Positions 32,076 through 42,761 of a stretch of DNA of 64,000 nt are shown here, piece by piece. The notes under the pieces are model-generated. The model was given only the letters and a program-made list of their open reading frames with translations. It was not told the DNA's origin and made no database searches. The position numbers and the translations under genes are program-made. Position 1 is the first letter of the stretch, and each line of letters begins with the position of its first letter. Source of the DNA: Fragilariopsis cylindrus CCMP1102 (taxonomy: Eukaryota > Bacillariophyta > Bacillariophyceae > Bacillariales > Bacillariaceae); the NCBI GenBank assembly GCA_900095095.1, contig FMBT01000295.1:620001-684000 (forward strand), read 5' to 3'.

Positions 32076-33931
32076 TTACGCCAGGGTCGCATCTTTGTTC
32101 AATGGTTCAGTGAGAGTTTTTGATTTTCTTTTACTGCTACCCATACAGAAGCATTGTCGGAAGACTCTAAGTACGGATATACCAAGTGCTAAGGCACCAA
32201 ATCCAATCCATAGTTTACCAATAACAACAGCACTCTTTGCGGTAGGGGATGCAGCAACAGCAGCGGCTGCCTTTTTCTGTAATTCTTGTTCATACGCAGC
32301 CTCCTTTTGTTTCCTAATATATGTTAAATATTGTTCCTGTTCTGCAGAAACGAATGGTGAACCAAATACTACACCACTAACGTTAACTTGAAGAATACCC
32401 CCCTGGTTGGTAGCGGCGACAAGATCCTCCCATGACGCTGCTTCAAGATTAGCATGTGACCGAAATTTCATACATTGGTTCACATTCGAATAGTCAGCGT
32501 CATCGTCACAACGGAAGTACCCATTGTTTGGATCGTCGGTACCATCATCGTCCGAATACCAACCATTTCCTGCGTTCTCACCATTATAATTACTGTTGCT
32601 GTTACTGTTGTAATTATAATTGTACATTTTACGAGCCGATAGATTTTCTGTTGATGATTTGGCTTCCTCTCTTTGCTTGTCTTCTACCGTGCTTTGTGGT
32701 TGTTCCTCTCCATTTTCGTTCAAGTCACGGTTATTATTTTTATACCGGTAGTAGTAGCCACTGCTCGATGAGGAGGAGCTACTCGAGGAGGAGGAAGACG
32801 ACGATGATGATGACGACGATGATCCACTATTCTGTAAGTTGTATGCTCGACATGGTTGACAAACCTTGAACACCTCCATCGCATTATTCCATTGTTCCAT
32901 ATAGGAACCGTACAACAACCCCATATTAGCGGCAACACTTTCCACGTTGTATTGATTCCCTTCATATTCAGTGGCACAAACACTATCACTGTAAAGTGCG
33001 TAGGTCATGTTACCATTGAAGGTTGGTTTCAGATCGATGTATAGTCCGTAATTATCATATGATATTCCAGTACTAAGACATCCAGAAGACCAACCACTTT
33101 CACGTTGTTCGGACATAAATTCGTACAGATCATCATCGTTCCAAAGACAGACACCTTCATGTTTAAAAAGTTGTTCAAAGAATGCATCATTACCAAAGTA
33201 GGATGCCTCCTTGAAGACACCCATTAGTTTCCAATTAGTCGATGCTGGATCGTGACAGTCCATGTATTTACAGTTTCCATTACCATTTGTATCACAAGCG
33301 CTCGTGTCGTAATATCCTTTTGCTGTGTCAAAGATAGCGTATTCACCAATCCCGCCTCCACTGTAGTCTTCGTCGACGTACTGTTTTTGTTTTGTAGGAT
33401 ATGTTGTAGCAGTGATTGTGCAGATTGATTTGATTGATCAAGCGTTGTTATTTGGGTGAGATGTACATACATACATGCATAATGACTACAAATGTCGAAA
33501 GAAATACAGTACACCAAATATACTTCTTAAGTACAAATACAAATACACACACACACAAACAAACTTACAGCAGCCCACATTAAGTAGCGTTGACAGTAAT
33601 TATTTCCCACTTTACTGCTATCTTGATCATTACTACCACTACCACCACCACCTCCACTTCTATCATAATATCGATTCGATCCTCCATTACAGTCCACGTA
33701 CCAGCCTAAGTATCTCCATGATTGAGCATATCCATCGTAATAGGTTTGGGAGGTATCCGCATAGGCGTTCTGACCATACACGCTAGATGATTGACCATAA
33801 TTGGCGGATGATGATCCACCGTATCCTCCACCGTATGCTCCATTGTTGCCATCGTCGGCAACCACAACCTGTACACTACTAGTAGCCAGGAAGGAAAGTA
33901 CCGCAAGACACGCCGCTACTACCGTTTTCAT
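32076..33931 (-). CDS. Secreted type I membrane protein with RXL motif, candidate cell-wall protein
   Basis: Exons 33931-33569 and 33380-32076 (188-bp GT-AG intron, phase 0) give 555 aa. The signal peptide is residues 1-25 (AACLAVLSFLATSSVQVVVA). The lumenal part has a Tyr/Gly/Ser-rich start, several Cys, a poly-Ser linker of about 20 residues (about 305-326) and then NNNRDLNENGEE; R-D-L fits the RXL processing site of diatom silica-associated proteins. A single helix at about 503-527 (VIGKLWIGFGALALGISVLRV) is followed by a short basic tail. It shares a motif with its head-to-head neighbour: YIDLKPTFNGNMTYALY here, YIDATPQYTANVAYSLY there. The same overall plan (signal peptide, Asn/Ser-rich lumen, C-terminal helix) is known from silicanins and silicalemma-associated proteins. 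Direct homology to those is not shown. Confidence 0.72.
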
Positions 33932-34725
33932 TTTAATTTGTGTAGTTTTGTTTTGTTATCTGTAATAATATATAGTAGTAAGTTACTGTACAGTATTCAA
34001 ATTCAATATAATATATTGTATGCTAAAGTAGATAGATAGTATCCTACGACAAGTTAGATAAGAGACTCCTTATTTTACTAGTTTTATTTGATACGGAGTG
34101 CAGCTGAGTGATAATACTGTAACGAATGAAGCAAGCAAATGAATGAATGAATGATGTGAGATGTGAACGTTATTAATCTCTAAAAATTTGAAACGAGATA
34201 AAAATAAAAGCAAAATTAAATGGCGAACTGGCGAGGGCGGCACACGAGTTTACGGGGGGAATCTCTGGCTCTTTCGTAACGAAAGAAAGCATGCCATGTG
34301 TTAAATATAATATGCATGTAAAGTACACGTACTTAGGAGAAACTCAATCGTGTATAAAACAATATTTAACGTATTTTGTAAGTAAAGATTCGATGATTGG
34401 CGATGGATCGAATCTATATGCGTTAGATCAGTTAAATCACCTCCTTAAATAAATGTTTTAAAACTCCAATTCATTCACAAGAATATTTCACACGTTAACA
34501 GCACGAAGCTAGCGTTCCGTTACCGTGCATCAAATCCTAATCTTCTTTTCCTCATCTTGTTGGCAATTCTTGTCAATCCCTGACAAACGACTAACTACTA
34601 AAACCATACAGTACTAATAGCAATAACTCTTCGACTTATTACAAAATTTCTTCTATTGAAGGTAGTTTCAACAAAAAATTATACCAGTATAACGCTAAGA
34701 ATAATAGATAACATAACGATTGAGA
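33932..34725. promoter_or_regulatory. Shared 794-bp divergent region between two related secreted-protein genes
   Basis: Paralogues read outward from this region, so they may be co-regulated. I see no clear TATA box or strong repeat, apart from an AATG tandem near 34140. Confidence 0.4.
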
Positions 34726-36300
34726 ATGTTTGCTTCAGCAATAATTCACGCTTTGGTGCTTGGTGGCGCTGTATTCGCTGCCACCGTGGTTGATGTGGTA
34801 CAAGCCGTGAAGGATGATGAATATTATCGTGCTGGTATGGGAAATCCCAACGTCGATCTGAAAATGTATTGGGCCGATGCACATAACGTCTTAGAAGATT
34901 TGGATCAATTTTCCTCTTTATATATACAATATCATAACTGTGCCTGGTCCCAAAATAGAAATCAATACACCGGCGAAGACGACGAATCGGGGAGTGGAGA
35001 TGAAACCGATTACTGGTACATCGATGCGACACCTCAATACACCGCGAATGTTGCGTATTCGTTGTATGGTTCCTTAACGGGAGAATCCTTTTCAGGATGT
35101 GATGGCAACACCTTCATTAACTCCTTTACGACCAATTCTGGATTCGAATCCTTCGCATCGGCCATCTATTACGCTGGATCAGCTAGTACGGACTATTCTG
35201 GTACCTATTCCTCGGAATGTCAAGGTGGTGCGGGAGTGGCCTGTGATTATCAAGTTGGTTTTGCCACCGTTTCGTACAGTACGAATGCCTGTGATCCATA
35301 CTATTCCACTGGCGTCACCGATTCAATGGGGTATATGAATAGTGCCTTCCAATCGGCTCAATGTGTCAAGATTTTTGACGGAAACTCAAACAACTACAAT
35401 AATAATAACGATAACTACAATAATGGCAACAACAGAGATCTCAAACAACAACAGCAAAACAAAGAAGAAAACGCCGCCGAAAGCATTAAGAATTACAATA
35501 ACAATGGTGATGGCAGCAACCAAGAAGGGGTTTCCGAAAGCAACAACGAGGATCGAAACCTTCAAAATAACTACGGATACGGTGGATATGGGTACGGGTA
35601 CAATAGTTATAGCAACTACTATAACTATGCAGGAACGGCACTGTCTGTACTGTACTATTCCAACGCCTGTTTCGTTCAGAACTTTTGGGCACCCAATGGT
35701 GGATGTCCTGATCCATTTGGAAAACTGCAACTGTATCAACAAAACTTTAACAAGGGTGTACGTAAATCGATGAAAGTCGATACGTACGTGACGTACCGTG
35801 CTAATATGGAAATTGGTAAAAAGTATGTCAAAACCGGTGCACTTTTTTTTATGGCGGCTGCTTTATTATTTGTCTTTGAACAATTACTGGCGTTCCGTAG
35901 TCGAAAGGAAAATAAACGATTGGGGATCAAGAAAAAGTCCTCCCACAAAAAAGGACAAGTAGCGGATGGTAGGGATGAAAAAAATCCCAAGAATAAACGA
36001 TCCGTGGTTGGACTGGTTCGGTCCGCTACAGGAAAATTGCAGGATGTAGCGAATAAGACCGTAGCTAAAGTCACCAAGAATAAGTGTTCCGGCGAGGAGG
36101 AGGATTTTGATGGAAAAGATGGTGTTATGGTGGTGGATGGTATCAAAACGAGTAGTAGTAGGACTAAAAAAAGTAAAAAAGGTACTGCAACTAAAAAAAG
36201 TTCCTACAAGGCTCCACCAGCTTCTTCTTCCGTCAAAGAAGCAGGTAGCGAAGATAGCATCGCGAAGGTTGTAATGCCTGCTGCAAGAGAAGAAAGATAA
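34726..36300 (+). CDS. Secreted type I membrane protein with RXL motifs and Lys-rich tail, paralogue of the neighbour
   Basis: 524 aa, single exon, starting at the ATG at 34726 (a TTG six bases earlier is not needed). The signal peptide is about 1-29. The lumenal region has acidic and Tyr-rich parts with paired Cys, then an Asn/Gln-rich stretch with NNRDLKQQQQ (about 234-243) and EDRNLQNNYGYGGYGYGYN (about 273-291); both contain an RXL-type site. One helix lies at about 366-388 (TGALFFMAAALLFVFEQLLAF). The 135-residue tail behind it is very rich in Lys (KKSSHKK, KKSKKGTATKKSSYK). The YIDATPQYTANVAYSLY block links it to the divergent neighbour. Type I topology would put the Lys-rich tail in the cytosol. 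A cell-wall or silica-vesicle role is inferred from architecture only. Confidence 0.72.
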   Translation: MFASAIIHALVLGGAVFAATVVDVVQAVKDDEYYRAGMGNPNVDLKMYWADAHNVLEDLDQFSSLYIQYHNCAWSQNRNQYTGEDDESGSGDETDYWYIDATPQYTANVAYSLYGSLTGESFSGCDGNTFINSFTTNSGFESFASAIYYAGSASTDYSGTYSSECQGGAGVACDYQVGFATVSYSTNACDPYYSTGVTDSMGYMNSAFQSAQCVKIFDGNSNNYNNNNDNYNNGNNRDLKQQQQNKEENAAESIKNYNNNGDGSNQEGVSESNNEDRNLQNNYGYGGYGYGYNSYSNYYNYAGTALSVLYYSNACFVQNFWAPNGGCPDPFGKLQLYQQNFNKGVRKSMKVDTYVTYRANMEIGKKYVKTGALFFMAAALLFVFEQLLAFRSRKENKRLGIKKKSSHKKGQVADGRDEKNPKNKRSVVGLVRSATGKLQDVANKTVAKVTKNKCSGEEEDFDGKDGVMVVDGIKTSSSRTKKSKKGTATKKSSYKAPPASSSVKEAGSEDSIAKVVMPAAREER

Positions 36301-36789
36301 ACACATACAAGTTGTATTTATCAAATCAAATCAATCAATCCAAATTTGGATTGCTTGCATTCAATTCATTCTTTCATATTATGATAGTTTCATTTGATCT
36401 AGTAGTAGTAATAGTAACATCACTCTGTAACATATAGTAATAATTTTCAACCATTGTTTATCACCTTACACAGTAATAATATTGTCCGATTTTTTCGATG
36501 GATCATGAAGGAATCATCTGCTCACTGACTGCCCCTACTCATATTTTTATCATTTTCCATGCGTTCGCCCCTAGGTAAAAACCGTGTTTTAATAAAATTT
36601 ATCAAAAATTACCATTTTTGGCACATGGTATAATTTTTTTTAGAATGAATCATCAATCGGTATGAATAATAGCACAATTATAGCCTTATGTTAATAAACA
36701 ATAAATATATTCGTATCTATCCATTATAGTAAATCAATGAGTTAACTTAAAGACCAAAAGGACACGACGTACCCATAGTACCAAAAACG
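36301..36789. other. Intergenic region upstream of the SET-domain gene
   Basis: AT-rich, with a CAAATC/CAATC repeat at 36320-36345. No gene seen. Confidence 0.55.
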
Positions 36790-39064
36790 ATGTTACACCT
36801 TAGTAGTATCGGCGGCAGCAATGTCGTTGGCAGGGGAAAGCGTAATAACGGGGGTCGAAGAAACAAGATCAATGATAGAGTCAAAAGCAGACGTCTTCGC
36901 GCCAGCATAATCATCAACCTCATCGTACCGGTACAACTTATGTTGTTCTTTTTATTCTTAGCGTTGTCGTTACTGTCTCGGACGACAACGACGACAGTGC
37001 ATGCTGCTGCTGCTGCTGCTGCTGCTACCGCCACCGCATTAGAGTGTGAGTTGTATATTGCAGCAAGTACTATACCAAATGCTGGCTTGGGAATATTTTC
37101 TGGTCTTTCTAAGAAGAAAGATGATTTTATTGGAAATGGCGATAAAGCAATACCATTGATCGATGTTTGGTGGCACAATGGTCAGATATATGATTTCTTC
37201 AATCCGATGGATGATTATACGTGGGATGGTTCCTCGATGGGTATGGGGCTAGAGACTCTCCATAAAAATGACTTGAGTGCATTTTGGCCTGGTATTGATG
37301 CTATGGTGAATTGTAATGCAGCTTTACTAAATACCGAAAAAGCAACACCGCGGTACGACGAGGGGGGTCTACACCGAGCCAAACATCCTGGTGCAGGTGG
37401 AATAACACCATACAATGCCGATCAAAGTATTCTGATACGAGATATACCAATCGGTGGAGAACTATTTAAGAATTATGGTGACGAATGGTTCCTACATCGT
37501 ACCAATCTTGGACAAATCCCTGTTGAATCCCACTATGGGATGGTATTAGATTTAATGTCCGATATGATCGATGAGATCAAGTTTGATCCATCGATTATGT
37601 ACAACGAGCTTATAAGAGAATTTCAGACCATCTGGGATTCCAGGATATTAAATGCTTTGTATGATTTTACTTGGAAGGATGTACTACGAGCTATAGATGT
37701 GGATGATATTGGAATTCTCCTACAAAATAATGCAACCCGATCTGTTGAATGGCTCAATGAAAATGGAAAATGTATTGATCATATCGTTCATGGTCGGTCA
37801 ACTATTGACGGAGCCGGGCATGGTGCGTTTGCAAAACGTGATTTGCCCATCGATACTATCGTTACGGGAACTCCATTAATACATTTCCCGGATGGGAAAT
37901 GGTTTGATACGTATGAATTTCAATATTGTAATGACGGACATATGGTCCGAAATATGACAGATGGTCCGTACGGAAAACAACTGCTACTGAATTATTGTTT
38001 TAGCCACCCAGAATCAACATTGACCTTGTGCCCATACGGCTCTGGTGTTAATTATATCAATCACAATAAAACGAAAGCCAATGTCAAAGTTCAGTGGTCA
38101 AAAGATGGTATCACGAATCATCACTCCGAATGGTTGCTGAAAGATCCAAATGAGATGACTGGTGTACATAGTACGAACCTTGCCATTGATTACGTCACTA
38201 TTCGGGACGTTGTGGAGGGAGAGGAGTTGTTCTTGAACTATGGGGATGTTTGGGAAGACAAATGGAATGAACTTATCGAAGGTTGGAAACATTATGATAC
38301 TAGCTATTTAGAAGATTATGTGTCTGCTACCGAATATAATTTACGACATGGGAAAGATCGTATACTATCATCAAAAGAACAACAACTTTACTACCAACCA
38401 TATCCTGATAATCTATTAATAAGGTGTCATTATTTACTAGAACTGAGTAACAATGTATTCGATGGGGACGACATATCATTATTTTCCAATTGGGAAAATT
38501 ATATGGGAGACAATAATGGCTTTCCATGCCATGTATTGAATTATGATAATAGCAATGAATCATATCTGGTAGAATTTTATACATCTTATAATGTTCTTAA
38601 AAAACTTCGTGGTGTCCCTCGAGAAGCAATTAAGTTCGCTGATAGACCTTACAGTAAGTCATTCGAATTAAAATTGCTGATCAATGTATGTAAAACCCAC
38701 CATTTCCTTACAATTCATTCTACTAAAAAAAATCTTTTGTTTAATTCGATTCATAGCAACTGACTTACACATGATCGGTGTCATTCGTCAGCCTATTGGT
38801 ATCCCGGACGATATCCTACCCGATGCTTGGAGAAATAATAATAATAACAGTACGACTGATAAGGGTCAAACATGCACATCAGAAGATCAAATTACTTGTC
38901 TCAAGGAGGAGATCGAAATGATGAAGAATCTGCAATACAACACGGTACACGACGACGACGACGACGACGATCCATGTGCTGTACCAGATGCTTTCATAGA
39001 ACTTCCTGTTAAGACAAGCTCTAGTTCAATATCTACACACGGACGTGTATATAGAGGTGCTTAG
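36790..39064 (+). CDS. Membrane-anchored protein with two SET domain-like modules
   Basis: Exons 36790-38653 and 38757-39064 (103-bp intron, donor GTAAGT) give 723 aa. The splice creates RPYTTDLHMIGVIRQPIGIP, a phrase typical of stramenopile SET proteins. A later GTAAAA donor is also open but gives a poorer join. Residues 1-36 are very basic, then a helix at about 50-66 and an Ala tract, which suggests a signal anchor. Module 1 runs from NAGLGIF (about 96) to GGELFKNYGDEWF (about 222-234). Module 2 runs from GAGHGAFAKRDLP (about 340) through GVNYINHNKTKANVKV (about 418-433) to GEELFLNYGDVWED (about 477-490). Module 2 keeps the N(Y)INH and ELFLNYG motifs that bind S-adenosylmethionine and substrate. 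Module 1 lacks the NHS-type motif and may be structural. Predicted protein-lysine methyltransferase in the secretory system or plastid; substrate unknown. Confidence 0.78.
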
Positions 39065-39480
39065 TGAGCAAATTCGGATCATTGCTTGGTCTTGCTAACT
39101 AGTAGCATATGCTCTATTCGTGTCAGTTTTTTTACCGTGGAAGCGATGAAAGCAGATGATGACGAGGACAGTAATTTATGCTAATACTAAAGAAGTACTG
39201 TAGCTAATTAGAAAAAAGTTACAACATTGTTTTTTAATTTAGTTATGAGAACATATTATTGTATAATTCTAGTTGTGATGTTGATACTAGATTTTTATTG
39301 TTACATCGGGATTATTGTTTTCTTTTCTGGATAAGTATTCTTTTGTGGCTAGTAGATAGGATATTGATTGATCGACGCCGCCAACACAACCGACGACGTC
39401 AACGTAAAAGAAGAAAATAAATTACTGTAAAAATACATACATACATGCTTCTTCTTCTTCTTCATCATCTTCTTCCTTTT
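39065..39480. other. Tail-to-tail intergenic region
   Basis: Contains a CTT/CATCTT run at about 39447-39480 that touches the end of the next gene. No gene seen. Confidence 0.6.
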
Positions 39481-40107
39481 TTAACACACCCATTCATCGT
39501 CAGTGTCTATATCTTCTTCTTCTTCATGCTCTTCTTGATGGAGACATTTGTAATCACTTGCATGTGATGGTGACGATGATGGTACCAACAATAAACGTTT
39601 GTATTGTTGAACTTGGATGTATCCGATTGTAGCCACAATGAAGATAATGAACGTCAATGCAATTAGGATGTATAATGCATTTACTATATTTGTGAACATA
39701 ACGGTAGCAAGGACGATGTTCGTAAATATTTCCGGTAACAACAATAATGTAATAGAGTGAATTGGATGGATACGAAATATTTTTCTATATCCAACAGCTG
39801 CAATACAAAATGTACTGATAGTACACATTGCAAATTCCCATTGTACAATCAATATATCCTGTTGTTGTTGACAATACATCGTCGTTCCGAATTGAATAAA
39901 TAGTAAAAATGGAAAAACAAACCAATCCAGGACAGCATCGGCACATTTCACTGAAATTCTTCGTCCTACTGATGAACGATCATTCTTGTTGTTGTACGAC
40001 GTCATTTTTTCGACGACATCGGCATCGTTGTCAATGTGGTTGTCGTTGTGTTGATCCATTGTTTGTTCTTCGTAAACAGACTGAAGGTTCGTAGTTCGTG
40101 AATACAT
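39481..40107 (-). CDS. Small polytopic membrane protein, unknown function
   Basis: 208 aa counted from the first ATG at 40107. The frame stays open upstream to a possible splice acceptor (CTTTGTAG near 40154), so a short first exon may be missing. Four hydrophobic helices are visible at about 72-88, 97-117, 130-152 and 157-180 (for example IVNALYILIALTFIIFIVATIGY). The tail is acidic (HEEEEDIDTDDEWVC) and the start is Asn/Asp-rich. No family recognised. Head to head with the PIN1-type gene. Confidence 0.6.
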   Translation of the reverse strand: MYSRTTNLQSVYEEQTMDQHNDNHIDNDADVVEKMTSYNNKNDRSSVGRRISVKCADAVLDWFVFPFLLFIQFGTTMYCQQQQDILIVQWEFAMCTISTFCIAAVGYRKIFRIHPIHSITLLLLPEIFTNIVLATVMFTNIVNALYILIALTFIIFIVATIGYIQVQQYKRLLLVPSSSPSHASDYKCLHQEEHEEEEDIDTDDEWVC

Positions 40108-40535
40108 CGTCTTAAATATTTCTTCTTTGGTTAGTGTGTTAATCAAGAAATAATGCTACAAAGGGAATGTTCGTTAGGAGATTGATTGTTCGTTCTTGTT
40201 GTGTTGTTGTTTTTGTCGAAAATGTGAGAGCTTTTTGCCGTTTTATTTTGAATTTAACAGCCTCGCGCGTACCTAGCTAGCCCAGTAGCTAGCTACCGAT
40301 AGTGCTGTCATGCAACTTTACTCAGTACTGTAGAGCGGTTGCATTAGGGTGGAGGACGGACAGAGTTTAAACCATCCGGTCGACGTACCTACAAGTTGAC
40401 AGATCAGATTTCGTATGATGAATAAAGTAATATTCAGTAATTATATTGAAATAAGCACGAATAACATTTGGAGTTTCAGTTATAACTTCTACAATATAAA
40501 TCACACAAACGATAGCAATATAAAACAGAGATAAT
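40108..40535. promoter_or_regulatory. Divergent region upstream of the membrane protein and PIN1-type genes
   Basis: Holds an imperfect palindromic CTAGCTAGC...GTAGCTAGCTAC block at about 40272-40296, the same TAGCTAG word seen at the cyclase promoter. Start sites are not resolved. Confidence 0.35.
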
Positions 40536-41408
40536 ATGGAGGATGATACTCTTGTAGATGTAGCGGCTGTCGCCGATGCCGTAGAAGCGGCGGCAAGCAG
40601 CGCAGTTGCCGCAACTACTGACAATAACAACAATACTCATGATAATGAGGATCAACATCAAGAACAACGACAAGAACAAGAACAAAGATCGGAAGATCCA
40701 CCACCACCACTACACCGTGGGTGGGTGATTAAAGAATGTCGTTCAAGTCCTGAATTTTACTATTATTACAATATGGATACAGGAATTTCTACATGGGATC
40801 ACCCTAGTAATATTGAAAATGCTGAACAAGTGGCCGATCGTTTATTGGGTGCAGTTGGTGCAGTTGCATCTACTAGAAGACATGTTACAGACGACGATGA
40901 AGAGTATGCTGCTGCAGGAGAAGGAGATAATGATGATCAAAGATCATCGAAACGACAGAAGACAGCAGGAACAACCGATTCTTCTTCTTCTGCTGCTGAC
41001 GATACGACGATGATGGATAGTGCTAATAGTAGTAGCTCATCGAAAGAGGGTGAAGTTCGTGTTTTACATATATTGAAAAAACATAAAGGGTCACGTCGTC
41101 CAGCATCATGGAGGAATCCAAAAATTACAGCAACTTGGGAGGAAGCACATGAAGAATTAGAGGGCCTACTGGAAATATTACATGAAGAAGAAAGTGATTT
41201 CACAGAATTGCGTGCCACATTTGAAGAATTAGCCAGAACTGAATCAGATTGCTCCTCCGCAAAACGTGGTGGTGATTTAGGTTACTTTGGTCGTAAAAAA
41301 ATGCAACCAACATTTGAAAAAGAATCATTCAATTTAAAAATTGGTGAATTAACAACAACTATTGTTGATACAAAAAGTGGTCTTCATATTTTATTACGTA
41401 TTGGATAA
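40536..41408 (+). CDS. PIN1: PIN1-type peptidyl-prolyl cis-trans isomerase (WW plus parvulin)
   Basis: 290 aa, single exon. The WW domain lies at about 60-95 (GWVIKECRSSPEFYYYYN, then TGISTWDHP). The parvulin domain is about 178-290 and keeps the phosphate-binding Lys-Arg-Arg (KKHKGSRRPASWR, human K63, R68, R69), the active Cys (DCSSAKRGGDLGYF, human C113), the MQ...F pocket (KKMQPTFEKESF) and the final SGLHILLR with its His. The enzyme isomerises phospho-Ser/Thr-Pro bonds in nuclear and signalling proteins. It is nearly twice the size of human Pin1 (163 aa) because of an Asp/Gln-rich N-terminus and an acidic, Ser-rich spacer of about 80 residues holding a KRQK basic patch between the domains. 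Ess1/Pin1 orthologue with high confidence. Confidence 0.93.
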   Translation: MEDDTLVDVAAVADAVEAAASSAVAATTDNNNNTHDNEDQHQEQRQEQEQRSEDPPPPLHRGWVIKECRSSPEFYYYYNMDTGISTWDHPSNIENAEQVADRLLGAVGAVASTRRHVTDDDEEYAAAGEGDNDDQRSSKRQKTAGTTDSSSSAADDTTMMDSANSSSSSKEGEVRVLHILKKHKGSRRPASWRNPKITATWEEAHEELEGLLEILHEEESDFTELRATFEELARTESDCSSAKRGGDLGYFGRKKMQPTFEKESFNLKIGELTTTIVDTKSGLHILLRIG

Positions 41409-41801
41409 TATATATATATATATATATATATAAGAATAAGAATTAAGATAAAATAAGCAAATACAATAATAAATACAGTAAATAATCATGATACAAGTGC
41501 AAGTACAAGCTACATAATGTAGTGAGAATGAAGTGAAGTCAGTGTAGAAAGCGTACATTTTAAAAATAGAAGAAAACAACTATCCAGTAATAACAAAAAT
41601 AGAAAGAATCCGTATATAGTAAAGCGCTTCAAAATAAGGATGGAATAAATTTAATGCTTCGAATACTATATTGGATTTTGAAATGCATACATTACTGTAC
41701 AATACAAAGATAGGACTTGTTTGTCTATACTAAGATATACTACTTTAGTTTCAATTTTAACTCAAGATTTTTTTTAAATATTCAAGTTATCTATACTATA
41801 A
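41409..41801. other. Tail-to-tail intergenic region with TA microsatellite
   Basis: A TA dinucleotide run at about 41408-41432 follows the PIN1-type stop codon directly. The rest is AT-rich and without a gene. Confidence 0.65.
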
Positions 41802-42449
41802 CTATACTATTTCTATTTCAGCTCCTAAGGCTTCCAGTTTTTCTTTCAATTCATCGGCCTTTTCTTTTTTTATATCCTTTTGAATTATTTTCGGTGCCGA
41901 TTCTACTAAGGTCTTTGCCTCCTTTAATCCTAAACCAGCAATTGCACGAACTTCCTTAATCACCTTAATTTTAGATTTTGCATCAAAACCAAGAAGTTTT
42001 AAGTCAAAAATTGTTTTTTCTTCCACGACCTCGGCTTCAACTACAGCAGCATCACCATCTCCTCCTCCTCCACCACCACCAGCAGTACCGAATTGTCCTG
42101 GAAAAATTGTTCGTCCCAAAACTTGTAGAACTACTGCACCTAATACATTCACATCCTCTTCAGGAAGTTTCACAACACGATCATACAATCCTTGTAATTT
42201 TGGAGAGGACAAATCGACATTAGTTTCAGAAGATTTTTTAGTAACGGCAGCAGCAGCAGCAGCAGTATCGCTGGAAAAATAACGGTTCGTCGTTGCTATT
42301 GTTGGTATCGTAGTAGGTGAGTGACGACGTATTATCGCTGTTGTTGCTACAGTATTTATTCTCCCTTTGAAAGCTCCTCCTCCGACGCTGCTGCTGCCGC
42401 CCGAACGGAATGCTGCTCTACAAAAATAAGAATAGGAAGCCGTACTCAT
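41802..42449 (-). CDS. Mitochondrial ribosomal protein bL12m, copy C
   Basis: 215 aa, single exon, closest of the three copies to normal bL12 length. An Arg/Ser/Thr/Ala-rich presequence runs to about residue 60 with RYFSSD, a plausible processing site. Residues about 80-115 ([20 protein letters not shown]) replace the usual dimerisation helices and differ from copies A and B. A Gly-rich hinge precedes the C-terminal domain (about 143-215, [20 protein letters not shown] to ALGAEIEIV). The C-terminal domain is nearly the same as in A and B, so the copies diverged mainly in presequence, dimerisation region and spacer. Located about 24 kb from the other two. Confidence 0.9.
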   Translation of the reverse strand: MSTASYSYFCRAAFRSGGSSSVGGGAFKGRINTVATTAIIRRHSPTTIPTIATTNRYFSSDTAAAAAAVTKKSSETNVDLSSPKLQGLYDRVVKLPEEDVNVLGAVVLQVLGRTIFPGQFGTAGGGGGGGDGDAAVVEAEVVEEKTIFDLKLLGFDAKSKIKVIKEVRAIAGLGLKEAKTLVESAPKIIQKDIKKEKADELKEKLEALGAEIEIV

Positions 42450-42761
42450 GATAGCAGTGCTGGTAATTGATTGGATGGATGGTTAGCACTTGTAGTAGTC
42501 CTGTGGCAATACAATTGAATCAATCAGAAGGACTGCTAACCAGGGGTAATAATGGATGTTCGAATGTGCTGTCTGCGTTGACTTGAGACTTGACACAATG
42601 TTCAAAGTGTGAAATGAATTTAATAAGTTTGATCCGGTCAGAGGACGGACTAAACATTATTTTTTGGCGCGCATTTTTTTTGTATTGAAAATTTAAGGAA
42701 CAACATTATTTCTTAAACTTCATCATCATTCACACTAATGAAGAATGAAGAATGAAGAGTC
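42450..42761. promoter_or_regulatory. Divergent region upstream of bL12m copy C and the 471-aa protein gene
   Basis: 312 bp between two start codons. It contains a GGCGCGC element near 42666 followed by a T run, and GAAGAATGAA repeats before the plus-strand start. Promoter function inferred from position. Confidence 0.4.
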
